A stretch of 64,000 bases of DNA from Thermococcus zilligii AN1 (GCF_000258515.1 NZ_AJLF01000001.1:186001-250000); one strand, 5' to 3'; numbered from the stretch's first letter, positions 24,387 through 35,400 are shown. Notes: generated by a model from the letters alone, not told the origin. A program made the numbers and translations.

Positions 24387-25703
24387 ATGTATAGAACCCA
24401 CTATTCAAACGAGATTACGGAGGAGCTCAACGGCCAGCGCGTTAGAGTGGCGGGCTGGGTGTGGGAGATCAAGGATCTGGGCGGAATAAAGTTCCTCTGG
24501 ATAAGGGACAGGGAGGGCATAGTCCAGATAACGGCCACAAAGAAGAAGGTCAATCCGGAGCTCTTTGAGCTCATCCCGAAGCTCAACAGTGAAGACGTTG
24601 TTGCCGTTGAGGGCATCGTCAACTTCACGCCAAAGGCGAACCTCGGCTTTGAAATCCTGCCGGAGAAGCTTGAAATCCTCAACAGGGCGGAAAGTCCGCT
24701 TCCCCTCGACCCCACCGGGAAGGTTAAGGCGGAACTCGACACTCGCCTGGACAACCGCTTCATGGATCTAAGAAGGCCCGAGGTAATGGCGATATTCAGG
24801 ATACGCTCGAGCGTTTTCAGGGCCGTGAGGGAATTCTTCAACGGCGAGGGCTTCATAGAGATCCACACGCCGAAGATAATCGCGACGGCGACCGAGGGCG
24901 GAACCGAGCTCTTCCCCATGAAGTACTTCGAGAAGGACGCCTTCCTGGCCCAGAGTCCCCAGCTCTACAAGCAGATAATGATGGCTTCCGGCTTGGACAG
25001 GGTCTACGAGATAGCGCCGATTTTTAGGGCTGAAGAGCACAACACGACAAGGCACCTGAACGAGGCCTGGAGCATCGACGCGGAGATGGCCTTCATAGAA
25101 AGCGAGGAAGAGGTAATGAACCTCCTCGAGAGGCTGGTGGCTTACGCCATCAACTACGTCCGCGAGCACAACGAGAAGGAGCTTAAACTCCTGAACTTCG
25201 AGCTCGAGGAGCCCAAACTGCCCTTTCCGCGCGTTACCTACAGCAAGGCCCTTGAAATCCTCTCCGACCTCGGCAAGGAAATCCCGTGGGGAGAGGACAT
25301 AGACACCGAGGGCGAGAAGCTCCTCGGGAAGTACATGATGGAGAACGAGGGGGCACCGCTCTACTTCCTCTACCAGTACCCGAGCAAGGCCAAGCCGTTC
25401 TACATAATGAGATACGATGACAGGCCTGAAATCTGCCGCGCCTTTGACCTCGAGTACAGGGGAGTTGAGATAACCTCCGGCGGCCAGAGGGAGCACAGGC
25501 ACGACGTTTTAGTGGAGCAGATTAAAGAGAAGGGGCTGAACCCGGAGAGCTTCGAGTTTTACCTCAGGGCCTTCCGGTACGGCATGCCGCCCCACGGAGG
25601 CTTCGGCCTCGGGGCAGAGAGGTTGGTAAAGCAGATGCTCAACCTCGACAACATCCGTGAGGTCATCCTCTTCCCGAGGGACAGGAAAAGGCTGACACCA
25701 TGA
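24387..25703 (+). CDS. aspS: Aspartyl-tRNA synthetase
   Basis: The 438-residue class IIb synthetase charges tRNA-Asp. An N-terminal OB-fold anticodon domain (VRVAGWVWEIKDLGG, about 20-105) is followed by the catalytic domain. Motif 2 is FRAEEHNTTRHLNE and motif 3 is GFGLGAERLVKQML. It is of the archaeal type, whose discriminating form is specific for aspartate. The start at ATG 24387 is preferred over 24381; CTTTAAAAGCC at 24351-24360 is its TATA box, giving a leader of only a few bases. Confidence 0.96.
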   Translation: MYRTHYSNEITEELNGQRVRVAGWVWEIKDLGGIKFLWIRDREGIVQITATKKKVNPELFELIPKLNSEDVVAVEGIVNFTPKANLGFEILPEKLEILNRAESPLPLDPTGKVKAELDTRLDNRFMDLRRPEVMAIFRIRSSVFRAVREFFNGEGFIEIHTPKIIATATEGGTELFPMKYFEKDAFLAQSPQLYKQIMMASGLDRVYEIAPIFRAEEHNTTRHLNEAWSIDAEMAFIESEEEVMNLLERLVAYAINYVREHNEKELKLLNFELEEPKLPFPRVTYSKALEILSDLGKEIPWGEDIDTEGEKLLGKYMMENEGAPLYFLYQYPSKAKPFYIMRYDDRPEICRAFDLEYRGVEITSGGQREHRHDVLVEQIKEKGLNPESFEFYLRAFRYGMPPHGGFGLGAERLVKQMLNLDNIREVILFPRDRKRLTP

Positions 25704-25710
25704 CCAAAAC

Positions 25711-25720
25711 CTCTTTATAC
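25711..25720 (+). promoter_or_regulatory. Promoter of the exported 493-residue protein gene
   Basis: CTCTTTATAC is a TATA box; GGAGGTGG lies before the ATG at 25769. Confidence 0.55.
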
Positions 25721-25768
25721 CATTTTTACCCACCGGTTTCTTGAAACAGTACCCGGAGGTGGAAGAAG

Positions 25769-27250
25769 ATGAAAAAGCCTTTAACGGCTTTGACCGTGTT
25801 TCTAATAGTTCTCTCCCTATACGGAACCGCTGGATATGCTCAGGGGGCCGAAGAGACAGGTTCTCTAAAGCTCATATATTCCGGCTACGTCCTTAAAGGG
25901 CAGGTTCTTAAAGTTGGGACAACAGCGGAGGTTATAACTCTCACTGTGAAGGACGTTACCTCTGCTTCACTGGTTCTCAGGGTTGTCTCGATCAACGTGT
26001 CAACTGATCTGACCCTTTCCCCTGGAGAGTTTAGGGATATTCCTCAGATCCATCTCGCTGTCTCACTCAAGTCGCTTAGGGCAGATGACAAAGTTGCCTA
26101 CATAGATGTCTATTCCCAGAACGGCGTGCTTATTACTCCCCCAAGGAACCCGCCAAAGGTGAAGGTTTACCTGAACACAACGGTTGCTGAAGCAGTTGTG
26201 GGGCAGGTGATACCTGTAAACGTGAAAGTGGAAAACCTTGGCCCCGGTGAGATAAGGAACGTGACCATCGAAATACCCTCAATACAGGGATTGAAGTTAA
26301 CCGGGACTTCCGGGAGCGGAATTATTGAAACGTTGTCCGGTTACAGTTCGGCTTCCCCCGTGGTGTTCCTCCTGACCCCCACGAGGCCCGGCGAGTTTAA
26401 CGTTTCGGTAAGGGTTACCTACTACAATGAGTCCCTATCCAGGGTTACGACGGTGAGCGAGCCCCTTACGATAAAGGCCTACACTTCTCCAGAACTCACT
26501 GTCGGCATCGGAGGGACAAACTCGACTCAGGTAAAGGTTCCTCAGAAGTACGTGGTGTCCAAAAATGGTTCTTCTGCTTACGTCTTCATAACCGTTTCCG
26601 CCAGCCAGGGAAATCCGAACTTTGAATTCGCAAAGGACGTCAGCGTCGAGCTGAAGTACCCCGATGAAGTAACTGGCATAGAGAAAGTTTACTTTGGCAC
26701 CATAAAAGCCGGTCAGTCAGTGGACAAGGCCATCGAGATAAAAATCAACGGCGAGGGAATATATCCAATTGCGGCCGTTCTCAAGTACAAGGACCCCCTG
26801 GGGAACAGCCATGATTTGGAGCTCGGCACGGCCTTGATAGTTGATTCGACACCACCGAGGGTAGTCGTCAAGAAGGTTCCCGTGATTCCAACCGAGGAGC
26901 AGGTCCCCCAGGTGCTTGAGAACACTCTTGAGAATTCCAAGGACCCAAAAAAGGTTGCCGAAAGCGTTTATGCTGTTATATCCCCCTATCTGGAGACCGA
27001 GAAGACCGTTAAATACCTGAAGGTTTCGGTGGCAATACTCCTTTTACTCACCCTGATTCTCGCGTACCTTGCCGTGGGCTACTACCGGGAGGTCAGAACC
27101 TTCAGAAGGGTTCTCTTCAGGAAGAGGAAGTACAAGACAGGTGGATTGCCCAAGAAGTGGAGCAGGGACGAGCTTGAGAGTCTGTTGGGGGAACTGAGAC
27201 TCGAGAAAGTGAAGGAGAACCTCCCATCTGGGGAAGGCTCTGAGCTCTGA
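25769..27250 (+). CDS. Exported membrane-anchored protein with CARDB/NPCBM-like domain
   Basis: The 493-residue protein has a signal peptide ([19 protein letters not shown], cleaved near AQG at about 25). Residues 130-240 form a CARDB-like immunoglobulin domain ([21 protein letters not shown]), and more strands run to about residue 360. Residues 425-447 form a single membrane segment ([15 protein letters not shown]), and a basic cytoplasmic tail of about 45 residues follows. The topology is outside-anchored-inside. Similar proteins in Thermococcales belong to COG1361 S-layer-associated groups. No enzyme motif is visible. Confidence 0.75.
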   Translation: MKKPLTALTVFLIVLSLYGTAGYAQGAEETGSLKLIYSGYVLKGQVLKVGTTAEVITLTVKDVTSASLVLRVVSINVSTDLTLSPGEFRDIPQIHLAVSLKSLRADDKVAYIDVYSQNGVLITPPRNPPKVKVYLNTTVAEAVVGQVIPVNVKVENLGPGEIRNVTIEIPSIQGLKLTGTSGSGIIETLSGYSSASPVVFLLTPTRPGEFNVSVRVTYYNESLSRVTTVSEPLTIKAYTSPELTVGIGGTNSTQVKVPQKYVVSKNGSSAYVFITVSASQGNPNFEFAKDVSVELKYPDEVTGIEKVYFGTIKAGQSVDKAIEIKINGEGIYPIAAVLKYKDPLGNSHDLELGTALIVDSTPPRVVVKKVPVIPTEEQVPQVLENTLENSKDPKKVAESVYAVISPYLETEKTVKYLKVSVAILLLLTLILAYLAVGYYREVRTFRRVLFRKRKYKTGGLPKKWSRDELESLLGELRLEKVKENLPSGEGSEL

Positions 27251-27306
27251 TCTCTTTTAAAATTTTTAAAGGCCCCACTAAAATTCCTGGAGGGGTTTGG
27301 GCTGTG

Positions 27307-27663
27307 ATGTTCAAGTTCAAGCAGGTTATAGTGTCCAGAAAAGACCTAAAGCTCAGCAAGGGCAAGTTTGCGGTTCAAGTAGCCCACGGAGCCGTTACGG
27401 CGGCAATAAAGGCCCAGAAGGAGAAGCCGGAGTGGTTTAAAGCCTGGTTCCACGAGGGTCAGAAGAAGGTCGTTGTTAAGGCGGAGAACCTCGAGGAGCT
27501 CTTCAAGATCAAGGCCGAGGCAGAAAAACTTGGCCTCCCAACGGCCCTGATACAGGACGCAGGATTAACCGAGATTCCTCCTGGCACTATCACTGTCCTT
27601 GCGATAGGGCCCGGCCCAGAGGAGCTTGTTGACAAGGTTACGGGACATCTGAAGCTGGTGTGA
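27307..27663 (+). CDS. pth2: Peptidyl-tRNA hydrolase, Pth2
   Basis: The 118-residue archaeal/eukaryotic Pth2 releases tRNA from prematurely ended peptidyl-tRNA. Conserved residues are in [16 protein letters not shown] (K, Q and H of the active site), [10 protein letters not shown], and [25 protein letters not shown]. The ATG at 27307 gives the family's standard N-terminus (MFKFKQV); the preceding GTG at 27304 is less likely. TATA-like tracts CTTTTAAAAT and ATTTTTAAAG (27253-27271) lie upstream. Confidence 0.95.
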   Translation: MFKFKQVIVSRKDLKLSKGKFAVQVAHGAVTAAIKAQKEKPEWFKAWFHEGQKKVVVKAENLEELFKIKAEAEKLGLPTALIQDAGLTEIPPGTITVLAIGPGPEELVDKVTGHLKLV

Positions 27664-27670
27664 GGAGAAA

Positions 27671-27682
27671 TCCTTTTTAATC
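27671..27682 (+). promoter_or_regulatory. Promoter of the OLD-like ATPase gene
   Basis: TCCTTTTTAATC is a TATA box directly after the pth2 stop. The transcript would start near 27705, with GGTGGGA before GTG 27713, so the pair has its own promoter. Confidence 0.5.
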
Positions 27683-27712
27683 GGTTTGCCGTTTTCCGTT
27701 TTCGGTGGGAGC

Positions 27713-29044
27713 GTGAGACTGAAAAAGCTTGTGGTTAAGAACTTTAAGAGCCTTAGAAACTGCGAGGTCGAGCTCGGTAAGTTCAACGTTCTTGTTGGCC
27801 CAAATGCCTCCGGGAAAACCAACCTTGTTGAGGTATTCAAACTTCTGAGGAAAATATACTTTGAGAATGACACCAACCCCTTCCTCGAGTGGTGGGGCTA
27901 CAACAATGTGGTATGGGGCAGAAAGGAAGAGCTTCCCATAACCGTCGAAATGTTCTTTGATGTTGGTGGATACGATGTCTATTTTGAGACGACCTTCGCC
28001 GGAACGGGCGGGAGCTTCAGGATCCTGCGGGAGGTTCTGGAGGTTAGGGGATATTTCAGAATAGAAAAAGAAGGACGTACACTCAGGGTTTTTCACGACG
28101 CCGAGTTTATAAAAAGAGCCCTTCCAAAGCTTAAAACTGTTAAGACCCCCAAGGGACTTACCGAAGCATACGACTATTTCGTTAAACTTGACACAGAGGA
28201 GTTGTTGCACCTTGAGGCACAGTTGCCTTCAAACTATGCAGGGGAGACGCTTTTCCCATGGCCATGGAGAGCCTCGGCAATCTTCGATGAGAACTATGAA
28301 ACGGCATACATAATAACACAAACAAAGGATGATAAACCCATTTTGCCTTTAATTTCCCCCGTGGTTCAAGGTAAATGGGGTACTGAACCACTTGCATTTG
28401 AGTTAGGAGGGCTACTTCACGAAACAATACTTCCCACTCTTGTCCTGAGGCAGATTTATGTTCAAAATGTGAAGGAGCCAAAGTTCTCCCGTAAAGAAAC
28501 AACCCTCTCAGAGGACGCCTCCAACCTTGTCCCCTTCCTCTACAACATCTGGCTTCGTGAAGGAAGACTGCCGGATGAGATAGCAAAACCCCTCTCTATG
28601 GCTTTTCCCCACACCAGGGTTTTCTTCCAGCTGACTGAAGATGGACGGGTCATGATGAAGGTCTTTGATGGAGACCTTGAGCTTGCTCCCCCGGGCATCT
28701 CCGATGGTTTCTATAAAACCCTCGCTATCCTCACCGCTGCTTATCTCAAGCCTCCCCTCCTGGTGATAGATGAGATAGAGAACTCCCTCCATCCGGAGAC
28801 CCTGGAGTTAATTTTTGATGTTCTCCGTGAGAGTGAGAGCCAGGTCATAATAACAACTCACTCCCCTGTGGTCGTTGATATGACCGAGCCTTCTGACCTG
28901 ATACTGGTGGATAAAGTTGGGGGAGAAAGTAGGTTCATGAGGGTCAAAGATCCCGAGAAAATCAAGAAGTTCCTTAACGAAAAGGGCATTACCCTGAGCG
29001 AGGGCTGGTTATACGGCTCGTTGATTAATAGCGATGAACAGTGA
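27713..29044 (+). CDS. OLD-like AAA ATPase
   Basis: This SMC/ABC-type ATPase of 443 residues has Walker A GPNASGKT (29-36), an ABC-like signature ISDGFYKTLAIL (about 326-337), Walker B LLVIDE (349-354) and H-loop TTHSP (383-387). This is the core of the OLD/RecF-like family (AAA_15/21). No TOPRIM nuclease domain is fused at the C-terminus; the next gene appears to supply it. The start is GTG 27713 after GGTGGGA. The pair sits between pth2 and truD and has its own promoter, consistent with an inserted two-gene module. Defence or DNA repair roles are possible. Confidence 0.85.
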   Translation: MRLKKLVVKNFKSLRNCEVELGKFNVLVGPNASGKTNLVEVFKLLRKIYFENDTNPFLEWWGYNNVVWGRKEELPITVEMFFDVGGYDVYFETTFAGTGGSFRILREVLEVRGYFRIEKEGRTLRVFHDAEFIKRALPKLKTVKTPKGLTEAYDYFVKLDTEELLHLEAQLPSNYAGETLFPWPWRASAIFDENYETAYIITQTKDDKPILPLISPVVQGKWGTEPLAFELGGLLHETILPTLVLRQIYVQNVKEPKFSRKETTLSEDASNLVPFLYNIWLREGRLPDEIAKPLSMAFPHTRVFFQLTEDGRVMMKVFDGDLELAPPGISDGFYKTLAILTAAYLKPPLLVIDEIENSLHPETLELIFDVLRESESQVIITTHSPVVVDMTEPSDLILVDKVGGESRFMRVKDPEKIKKFLNEKGITLSEGWLYGSLINSDEQ

Positions 29045-29559
29045 TGGCTATGAACCGGGAGGTCGTCATAATAACCGAAGACGCATATGGGGGGGAGTTC
29101 TTTAAGAGGCTCGTAGACCGGCTAAAAAAGGAGGGGTTAGCGAATATTGAGTTGAAAAAGCTCTCTGGAAGGAGAAACCCTATTCACGCCCCTTATCTCT
29201 GCAACCCAAAGCTGGAAAAAATCCTCCGTGCATCCGAGCTTTCCAAGCCAGATTTTATACTCCTCGTATACGACGGGGATGGCCCATCGAATTACGCACC
29301 CCGGAAACAAGACGTGGAGAAACACGTCCCGTGTAACATCAAAACACCTGTCAAAATTCTTCTCTTTGAGTATGAAATTGAGGAGTGGGTGTGCAGGAGC
29401 TTAGACTATAGCTGGGCAATCAAACCCTCTGACGAGCTAAAACGACGTGAAGGATACGCCAAACATAAGCTACCCGAGTACGTGGACAAGCTTGACTTCA
29501 ATAAGCTGAGAAATAACTGCAAATCATTCCGGGAATTCCTGAAAATCGTGGGGGAGTAA
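29044..29559 (+). CDS. TOPRIM-like protein paired with the OLD-like ATPase
   Basis: The 171-residue protein reads like a stand-alone TOPRIM domain. The first acidic residue is E12 ([14 protein letters not shown]), the D-x-D motif is at 77-79 (ILLVYDGDG), and [10 protein letters not shown] (108-117) is a third acidic block. The arrangement recalls DUF4276 and RloB-like proteins, which accompany AAA ATPases in defence systems. The ATG overlaps the ATPase stop as TGATG, so the two products are co-translated. The family assignment rests on these motifs only. Codon use is somewhat A/T-rich compared with truD next to it. Confidence 0.65.
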   Translation: MAMNREVVIITEDAYGGEFFKRLVDRLKKEGLANIELKKLSGRRNPIHAPYLCNPKLEKILRASELSKPDFILLVYDGDGPSNYAPRKQDVEKHVPCNIKTPVKILLFEYEIEEWVCRSLDYSWAIKPSDELKRREGYAKHKLPEYVDKLDFNKLRNNCKSFREFLKIVGE

Positions 29560-29560
29560 A

Positions 29561-30811
29561 ATGGACTACCGCGAGTTCTTTTCCCGGTTCCGATACCTGA
29601 GCGAGAGGCCCGGGATTGGTGGCAGGATTAAGGTTTTCCCCGAGGATTTTGTGGTAGTTGAGGAGCCGCTCCCCCAGATATTTGAGGGGGGCAAGCATGC
29701 CGTATTCCTCCTCAAAAAGCGCAACTGGGAAACCATGGCTGCCGTAAAGGAGATAGCCAAGCGTGCTGAAATAAGGCACAGCGACATCGGCTTCGCCGGA
29801 ACAAAGGACAGACACGCCGTGACCTATCAGTACATAAGCGTGCCCGCACGGGCCAGGGAGAAAGTTGAGGGCGTTCAAATAAGGGATATTGAGCTAAGGT
29901 TCGTCTCCTACGGGAAGTTCATCAAGCTCGGCTACCTCGTGGGAAACCGCTTCAGGATAATAGTCCGCGACGTTAATGGGGAAGCCTTTGAGAGAACCAG
30001 GGAAATAGTGGGGGAACTCAGGGAAAAAGGCGGTTTTCCCAACTACTTCGGCTACCAGCGCTTCGGGGAAAGGCGCGTTACCAACCATCTAATAGGAAAG
30101 CTACTCCTTCAGGGGGACTTCGAAGGGGCGGCAAGGCTCTTCCTCGGCGCTCACGAAGGTGAAATGGAAGGAGATGAGGCCAGAAGGCGTTTCTGGGAGA
30201 CCGGTGATGTGGACAGAGCGCTTGAGGAGTTCCCGAACTTCCTGAGGTACGAGAGGGCCATGCTTCACCGCTACAAGGAAACGGGGAGCTGGAAGAGGGC
30301 CTTCCTGGGCCTCCCTCTCCCGATAATGCGCATCTTTATTCACTCTTACCAGAGCTACCTCTTCAACCTCTACATTTCGAGGCGCATTGAGGAGGGGTTG
30401 CCCCTAAACGAGGCTTTAGTCGGAGATATCGTTGTCCAGGTGAAAGGGGGAATTCCCTACCGCGACAGAACCTACCGTGTAACCGAGACAAACGTTGATT
30501 TTGTCAATGAGAAGATAAGGAAAAACCAGGCCATGGTTTCAGGCCCCCTCTTCGGCTTTGCCATGAGAAGGGCCAGGGGACTACCCGGAAGACTCGAAGG
30601 GGAAATACTCGAAGGGGAAGGGCTTTCACCCGAGGACTTCAAAAGGCTCCCGAAGCAGATGGCGGAGCCGGGGGGAAGGCGGGAACTCCTGATAAGACCC
30701 CTCGGGCTGACCTACGGCTACGTCCCGGGGCAGGGCATGTGCCTTCGCTTCTTCCTCCCCAAGGGTGTTTACGCCACCAGCGTACTGAGAGAGATTATGA
30801 AGGACCACTGA
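29561..30811 (+). CDS. truD: tRNA pseudouridine(13) synthase TruD
   Basis: The 416-residue enzyme isomerises uridine 13 of tRNA. The catalytic aspartate is D83 in [14 protein letters not shown]. Other family blocks are the N-terminal [35 protein letters not shown], and [19 protein letters not shown] at the end. GTGGGGG precedes the ATG, which is one base past the TOPRIM-like stop, so truD may now be read through from that module. The neighbouring pth2 lies just beyond the inserted pair. Confidence 0.95.
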   Translation: MDYREFFSRFRYLSERPGIGGRIKVFPEDFVVVEEPLPQIFEGGKHAVFLLKKRNWETMAAVKEIAKRAEIRHSDIGFAGTKDRHAVTYQYISVPARAREKVEGVQIRDIELRFVSYGKFIKLGYLVGNRFRIIVRDVNGEAFERTREIVGELREKGGFPNYFGYQRFGERRVTNHLIGKLLLQGDFEGAARLFLGAHEGEMEGDEARRRFWETGDVDRALEEFPNFLRYERAMLHRYKETGSWKRAFLGLPLPIMRIFIHSYQSYLFNLYISRRIEEGLPLNEALVGDIVVQVKGGIPYRDRTYRVTETNVDFVNEKIRKNQAMVSGPLFGFAMRRARGLPGRLEGEILEGEGLSPEDFKRLPKQMAEPGGRRELLIRPLGLTYGYVPGQGMCLRFFLPKGVYATSVLREIMKDH

Positions 30812-30817
30812 AGGAAA

Positions 30818-30828
30818 GGTTTAAAAAC
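30818..30828 (+). promoter_or_regulatory. Promoter of the L7Ae-S28e-L24e genes
   Basis: AAGGTTTAAAAACGG is a strong TATA box with BRE; GGAGGGATG lies before ATG 30888. Confidence 0.65.
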
Positions 30829-30887
30829 GGAATCCGCTTCCCTAACTTGACAACCGGATGAACGATGAAGTTTCGGAGGGATGAAGG

Positions 30888-31259
30888 ATGGCGAAGCCGA
30901 GCTACGTCAAGTTTGAGGTTCCAAGCGAGCTTGCTGAGAAGGCCCTTGAGGCAGTTGAGCTCGCTCGCGACACCGGAAAGATAAGGAAGGGCACGAACGA
31001 GACCACCAAGGCCATCGAGAGGGGCCAGGCAAAGCTCGTTGTCATCGCTGAGGACGTTGACCCAGAGGAGATAGTTGCCCACCTCCCGCCGCTGTGCGAG
31101 GAGAAGGAGATCCCGTACATCTACGTCCCGAGCAAGAAGGAACTCGGCGCTGCTGCCGGGCTTGAGGTTCCGGCCGCCAGCGTTGCCATAGTTGAGCCCG
31201 GCAAGGCCCGCGAGCTCGTCGATGACATCGCCACGAAGGTCAGGGAGCTCATGAAGTGA
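30888..31259 (+). CDS. rpl7ae: 50S ribosomal protein L7Ae
   Basis: The 123-residue L7Ae binds kink-turns in 23S rRNA, in box C/D and H/ACA guide RNAs and in RNase P. Typical blocks are [23 protein letters not shown]-like (in pieces [12 protein letters not shown] and [18 protein letters not shown]) and [20 protein letters not shown]. It leads a short ribosomal cluster with S28e and L24e, the common archaeal order, with Ndk and IF2 following. Confidence 0.97.
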   Translation: MAKPSYVKFEVPSELAEKALEAVELARDTGKIRKGTNETTKAIERGQAKLVVIAEDVDPEEIVAHLPPLCEEKEIPYIYVPSKKELGAAAGLEVPAASVAIVEPGKARELVDDIATKVRELMK

Positions 31260-31337
31260 GCTCCTTTCCCTTCATTCACTTAAAGATGTTTAAGGTGACC
31301 TTTAGCGCGGAGAGTTTTGAGTTTAGGGGTGTGAGAT

Positions 31338-31553
31338 ATGAGCGACGAGGAAGTCTTCCCTTCCGAGGTAATAGAGATCATTGGAAGAACCGGCGTCACC
31401 GGTGGAGTTACTCAGGTCAAGGTTAGGGTCCTTGAGGGGCGCGACAAGGGCAGGGTCATAAGGAGAAACGTCAAAGGCCCGGTCCGCGTCGGCGACATAG
31501 TCATCCTCAGAGAAACCGAGCGTGAGGCAAGAGAGATCAAAGGGAGGAGGTAA
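31338..31553 (+). CDS. rps28e: 30S ribosomal protein S28e
   Basis: The 71-residue S28e has the family motifs [19 protein letters not shown] and [20 protein letters not shown]. It has its own TATA-like element (CACTTAAAG near 31278). L24e starts three bases after its stop. Confidence 0.96.
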   Translation: MSDEEVFPSEVIEIIGRTGVTGGVTQVKVRVLEGRDKGRVIRRNVKGPVRVGDIVILRETEREAREIKGRR

Positions 31554-31555
31554 AC

Positions 31556-31759
31556 ATGGCCCGCTGGAACGTCTGCTCCTACTGCGGAAAGGAATTCGAG
31601 CCGGGAACGGGGAAAATGTTCGTCAGGAACGACGGCAGAGTCCTGTTCTTCTGCTCCGGCAAGTGCGAGAAGCTCTACTTCATGGGCAGGAACCCGAGAA
31701 AGCTCAAGTGGACCAAGGCCTTCCAGGAGGCCCGCATCCAGAGGGCCAAGGGGGAGTGA
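31556..31759 (+). CDS. rpl24e: 50S ribosomal protein L24e
   Basis: The 67-residue L24e holds a zinc ribbon with [13 protein letters not shown] and [18 protein letters not shown]. The ATG follows GGGAGGAGG, overlapping the end of S28e; the two are translationally linked. Confidence 0.96.
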   Translation: MARWNVCSYCGKEFEPGTGKMFVRNDGRVLFFCSGKCEKLYFMGRNPRKLKWTKAFQEARIQRAKGE

Positions 31760-31853
31760 TTTCTTCTTTTCTCCCTGTTCCAGCGTTTCTGGGGAACCCT
31801 TCCATTTCCAAAAAGCCTATTAACCACCCGGTCGACTACCCCCGGTGTTCCCG

Positions 31854-32378
31854 ATGGCCGACAGAAAGATTGAAAGGACCCTCGTTATTCTGAAGCCGGA
31901 CGCAGTGGTTAGGGGCCTGATAGGGGAGATAATCTCCCGCTTTGAGAGGAGGGGCCTCAAAATCGTCGGAATGAAGATGATATGGATTGACAGGGAGCTT
32001 GCCGAGAAGCACTACGAGGAGCACAGGGGCAAGCCCTTCTTTGAGCCTCTCATCGATTACATCACAAAGGCCCCGAGCGTCGTCATGGTCGTTGAGGGCA
32101 GATACGCGGTAAGCGTCGTTAGAAAGATGGCTGGATCAACTGACCCGAAGGATGCGGAGCCCGGGAGCATAAGGGGCGACTACGGCCTCGACGTTGGCGA
32201 TGCAATCTACAACGTCATCCACGCCTCGGACAGCCCCGAAAGTGCGGAGAGGGAGATAAACCTTTACTTCAGGCCTGAGGAGCTTTTTGAGTACTGCAAG
32301 GCCTCGGACTGGTTCTACCACACCCACGCAAGGGCAAAGAAAGAATATTTGGACAGCACGAACTGCCTGGAGCGCTGA
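31854..32378 (+). CDS. ndk: Nucleoside diphosphate kinase
   Basis: The 174-residue Ndk passes the gamma phosphate of ATP to nucleoside diphosphates through a phosphohistidine in [17 protein letters not shown]. The N-terminus [15 protein letters not shown] is conserved. It is longer than the usual 150 residues by an insert around 90-105 and a C-terminal extension ([15 protein letters not shown]), as in other Thermococcales. The start at 31854 rather than 31845 matches the short leader after TATA CCTATTAAC (about 31816). Confidence 0.95.
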   Translation: MADRKIERTLVILKPDAVVRGLIGEIISRFERRGLKIVGMKMIWIDRELAEKHYEEHRGKPFFEPLIDYITKAPSVVMVVEGRYAVSVVRKMAGSTDPKDAEPGSIRGDYGLDVGDAIYNVIHASDSPESAEREINLYFRPEELFEYCKASDWFYHTHARAKKEYLDSTNCLER

Positions 32379-32444
32379 ACTTTCTTTCATCTTTTCCCCA
32401 AGCCCTCTTCTCGATTGGTTCCTCCCCACCACTAAACGCCGAAC

Positions 32445-32456
32445 CCTTTAAAAGCA
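32445..32456 (+). promoter_or_regulatory. Promoter of infB
   Basis: CCCTTTAAAAGC is a TATA box; GAGGTGAG lies before the ATG at 32488. Confidence 0.6.
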
Positions 32457-32487
32457 CTCGAGGGAGTTAGGCTCAGAGGTGAGGAAA

Positions 32488-35400
32488 ATGACCAAGAGGA
32501 TTAGACAGCCAATCATCGCTGTCCTCGGTCACGTTGACCACGGCAAGTGCCTGCTTCCGGAGGAGAGGGTAGTGCTCCCAAGCACCGGAATTGTCACGCT
32601 CAAGGATCTCTTTGAAAGGAGCAAAGGAGTCGTTGAAAAGGACGAGGAGAGGGAGGTAAGGCTTCTCAGGCAGGTTGTGGTTGGAGCGGTCGGGGACGGA
32701 AGGCTCTCCCTCCTTGAGAGCCCCTACGTCTGGAGGGTGAGACACAGGGGCAAAATCTTAAGGGTCAGGCTTAAAAACTGGCACGGCGTTGGCGTAACAC
32801 CGGAGCACCCGTTTTTGACCACGAGGGGATGGGTGAGGGCTGACCGGCTAAGGCCGGGGGATTACGTTGCCGTCCCGAGGTTCATCCATGGGAACGAAGA
32901 CAGGGAGATCTTTCTTTCCTACGTATCCTCGAAGGTTCCAAGGGGGTGGCCCGTGGCAAGGCCTGATGGAGAAGGCTTAAAGCTCCCCGAGACGGATGAG
33001 GAATGGAAGGCCCTCTTTTACTTTGCGGGGGTTATGTTCGGTGGTGGCACTCAGAAGATAGCGAACAACGACGTTGAAGTCTTTGAGAGGCTTAGGAAGC
33101 TTGAGGCCCTCGGAGTCGAGCTTAAGCAAATTGGGAGGGAAACATCCCTGGAGATAGAGCTAAGGAAGGGCAAAAACGCCCTTCTAAGCCTTCTCAGGCA
33201 CCTCTTCGAGTTCCCGGGGGAGAAGGCCAGCGGGACAAGGGTGCCCAACGTCCTCTTCATGGCACCGAAGGAATACGCCGCCGAGTTCCTGAGGGGCTAC
33301 TTTGACGCCGATGGCCACGTAAGCCTGAAGGACGCAAGAATCGAGGTTACCAGTCCCTCCAGAGGGTTCGTCGAGGACCTCTCGCTCGTCCTCCTTCGTT
33401 ACGGCATCGTTTCAAAGATACACCGCTCTGAACACACCACGCTGGTGATCTCCGGAAGGAGAAACCTGCTGGCCTTTGAGGAGCACGTCGGCTTTACCGT
33501 GAAGGAGAAAGCCGAGAGGCTTAAGCGCGCCATAGAGAAGAGCAAAAATAGCGAGGCTTATCCAGTCTTTGAGGAACTCAGGAGGCTTAGACTGCTCTTC
33601 GGGTTTACGAGGGAAGAGCTCAACTCGCTTGTGCCCTTCTACAGCAAATATGAGGGCAAAGAGGCACCCAGCTACGAGACGCTGATGAGAATACTCGATG
33701 CCATAGAGAAAGGCTCACCGGCACTTCAGCACAAGCTGGCGGCCCTTGAGGGGCGCTCAGGGGATCACAGCTACCTGAAGGCCCTTGAAAAGGACGGCCT
33801 GATCCGGGATGGAAGGCTGACGGAGCTCGGAAGGGAGCTTCTCGAGGTCTGGCGCAACAGGGAGTTCGACTCCAGCGATGTGGAGTACCTCCGCAACATA
33901 GCCGAGAACTTCGTTTTCATCCCGGTCGAGGCGGTTGAGGAGGAGGAATACGACGGCTACGTCTACGACTTGACCACGGAAACCCACAACTTCGTCGCCA
34001 ACGGGATACTCGTTCACAACACGACGCTCCTCGACCACATAAGGCATACCAACGTAGCAGGAAAGGAAGCGGGTGGAATAACCCAGCACATCGGTGCGAC
34101 AGAGGTTCCGATAGATGTGGTCAAGCAGCTTGCCGGACCGCTCATCCAGCTCTGGAAGGGCGAGATAAAGCTTCCCGGACTGCTCTTCATTGACACCCCG
34201 GGCCACGAGGCCTTCACGAGCCTGCGCGCGAGGGGAGGAAGCCTCGCTGATCTCGCGGTTCTCGTGGTGGACATCAACGAGGGCTTCCAGCCGCAGACGA
34301 TAGAGAGCATCGAAATCCTGAGGAAGTACAGGACGCCCTTCATAGTTGCGGCCAACAAGATAGACAGGATAAAGGACTGGAAGATTGGGGAAGACGAGCC
34401 GTTTCTGGTGAACATCAAAAAGCAGGACCAGAGGGCCTTGCAGGAGCTCGAGACGAAGCTCTGGGAGCTTATAGGGAAGTTCTACGAGATGGGCTTCCAG
34501 GCCAACAGGTTTGACAGGGTTCAGAACTTCACGCGGGAACTGGCAATAGTCCCGATCTCTGCCAAATACGGAATCGGTATCCCGGAGCTCCTCGTCCTCA
34601 TAGCAGGTCTCTCCCAGAAGTACCTCGAGGAGAAGCTCAAGGTAGAGGTCGAGGGGCCGGCGAGGGGAACGATACTCGAGGTCAGGGAGGAGCTCGGCCT
34701 CGGAACAACCATAGACGTCATAATCTACGACGGAACACTCAGAAAGGACGACATAATAGTGGTTGGCGGAAAGGACAAGGCGATAGTCACCAAAATCCGC
34801 GCTCTGCTCAAGCCCAAGCCCCTCGACGAGATCAGAGACCCGCGCTTCCGCTTTGACCAGGTTGATGAGGTTGTTGCGGCGGCGGGTGTCAAGATAGCCG
34901 CACCCGGCCTTGAGGAAGCTTTAGCGGGTTCACCGGTGATAGCGGCCCGCTCGGAGGAGGAAATAGAGAAGGCCAGGCAGGAGATCCTCAGCCAGATACA
35001 GAGCGTCGTCATAAACACAGGAAAGGTTGGGGTCATCGTCAAGGCCGACACCCTCGGCTCCCTCGAGGCCCTGAGCAAGGAGCTGAGCGGGAAGAACATC
35101 CCGATAAGAAAGGCCGACGTCGGGAACATCAGTAAAACGGATGTCATGGAGGCATTGAGCGTCAGGGACGAGGACGAAAAATACGGAGTTATTCTTGGTT
35201 TCAACGTGAAGGTGAACGAGGACGCCGAGGAGGTAGCGAAGGCCAGGGGCGTTCCCATCTTCGTCGGCAACATCATCTACAAGCTCATCGAGGACTACGA
35301 GGCCTGGGTCAGGGCTGAGGAAGAAAGGAAGAAGCGCGAGCTTTTGAAGAACGTTACCTTCCCGGGGGTTATCCGCCTCTACCCGGACGAGCGCTACGTC

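Noticed and set aside
30829-30887. A kink-turn that L7Ae could bind in its own mRNA leader
   Set aside because: Autoregulation by such a motif is known in archaea, but I could pair only a loose hairpin (AAC/GUU with CCG/CGG) without the G.A pairs of a kink-turn.
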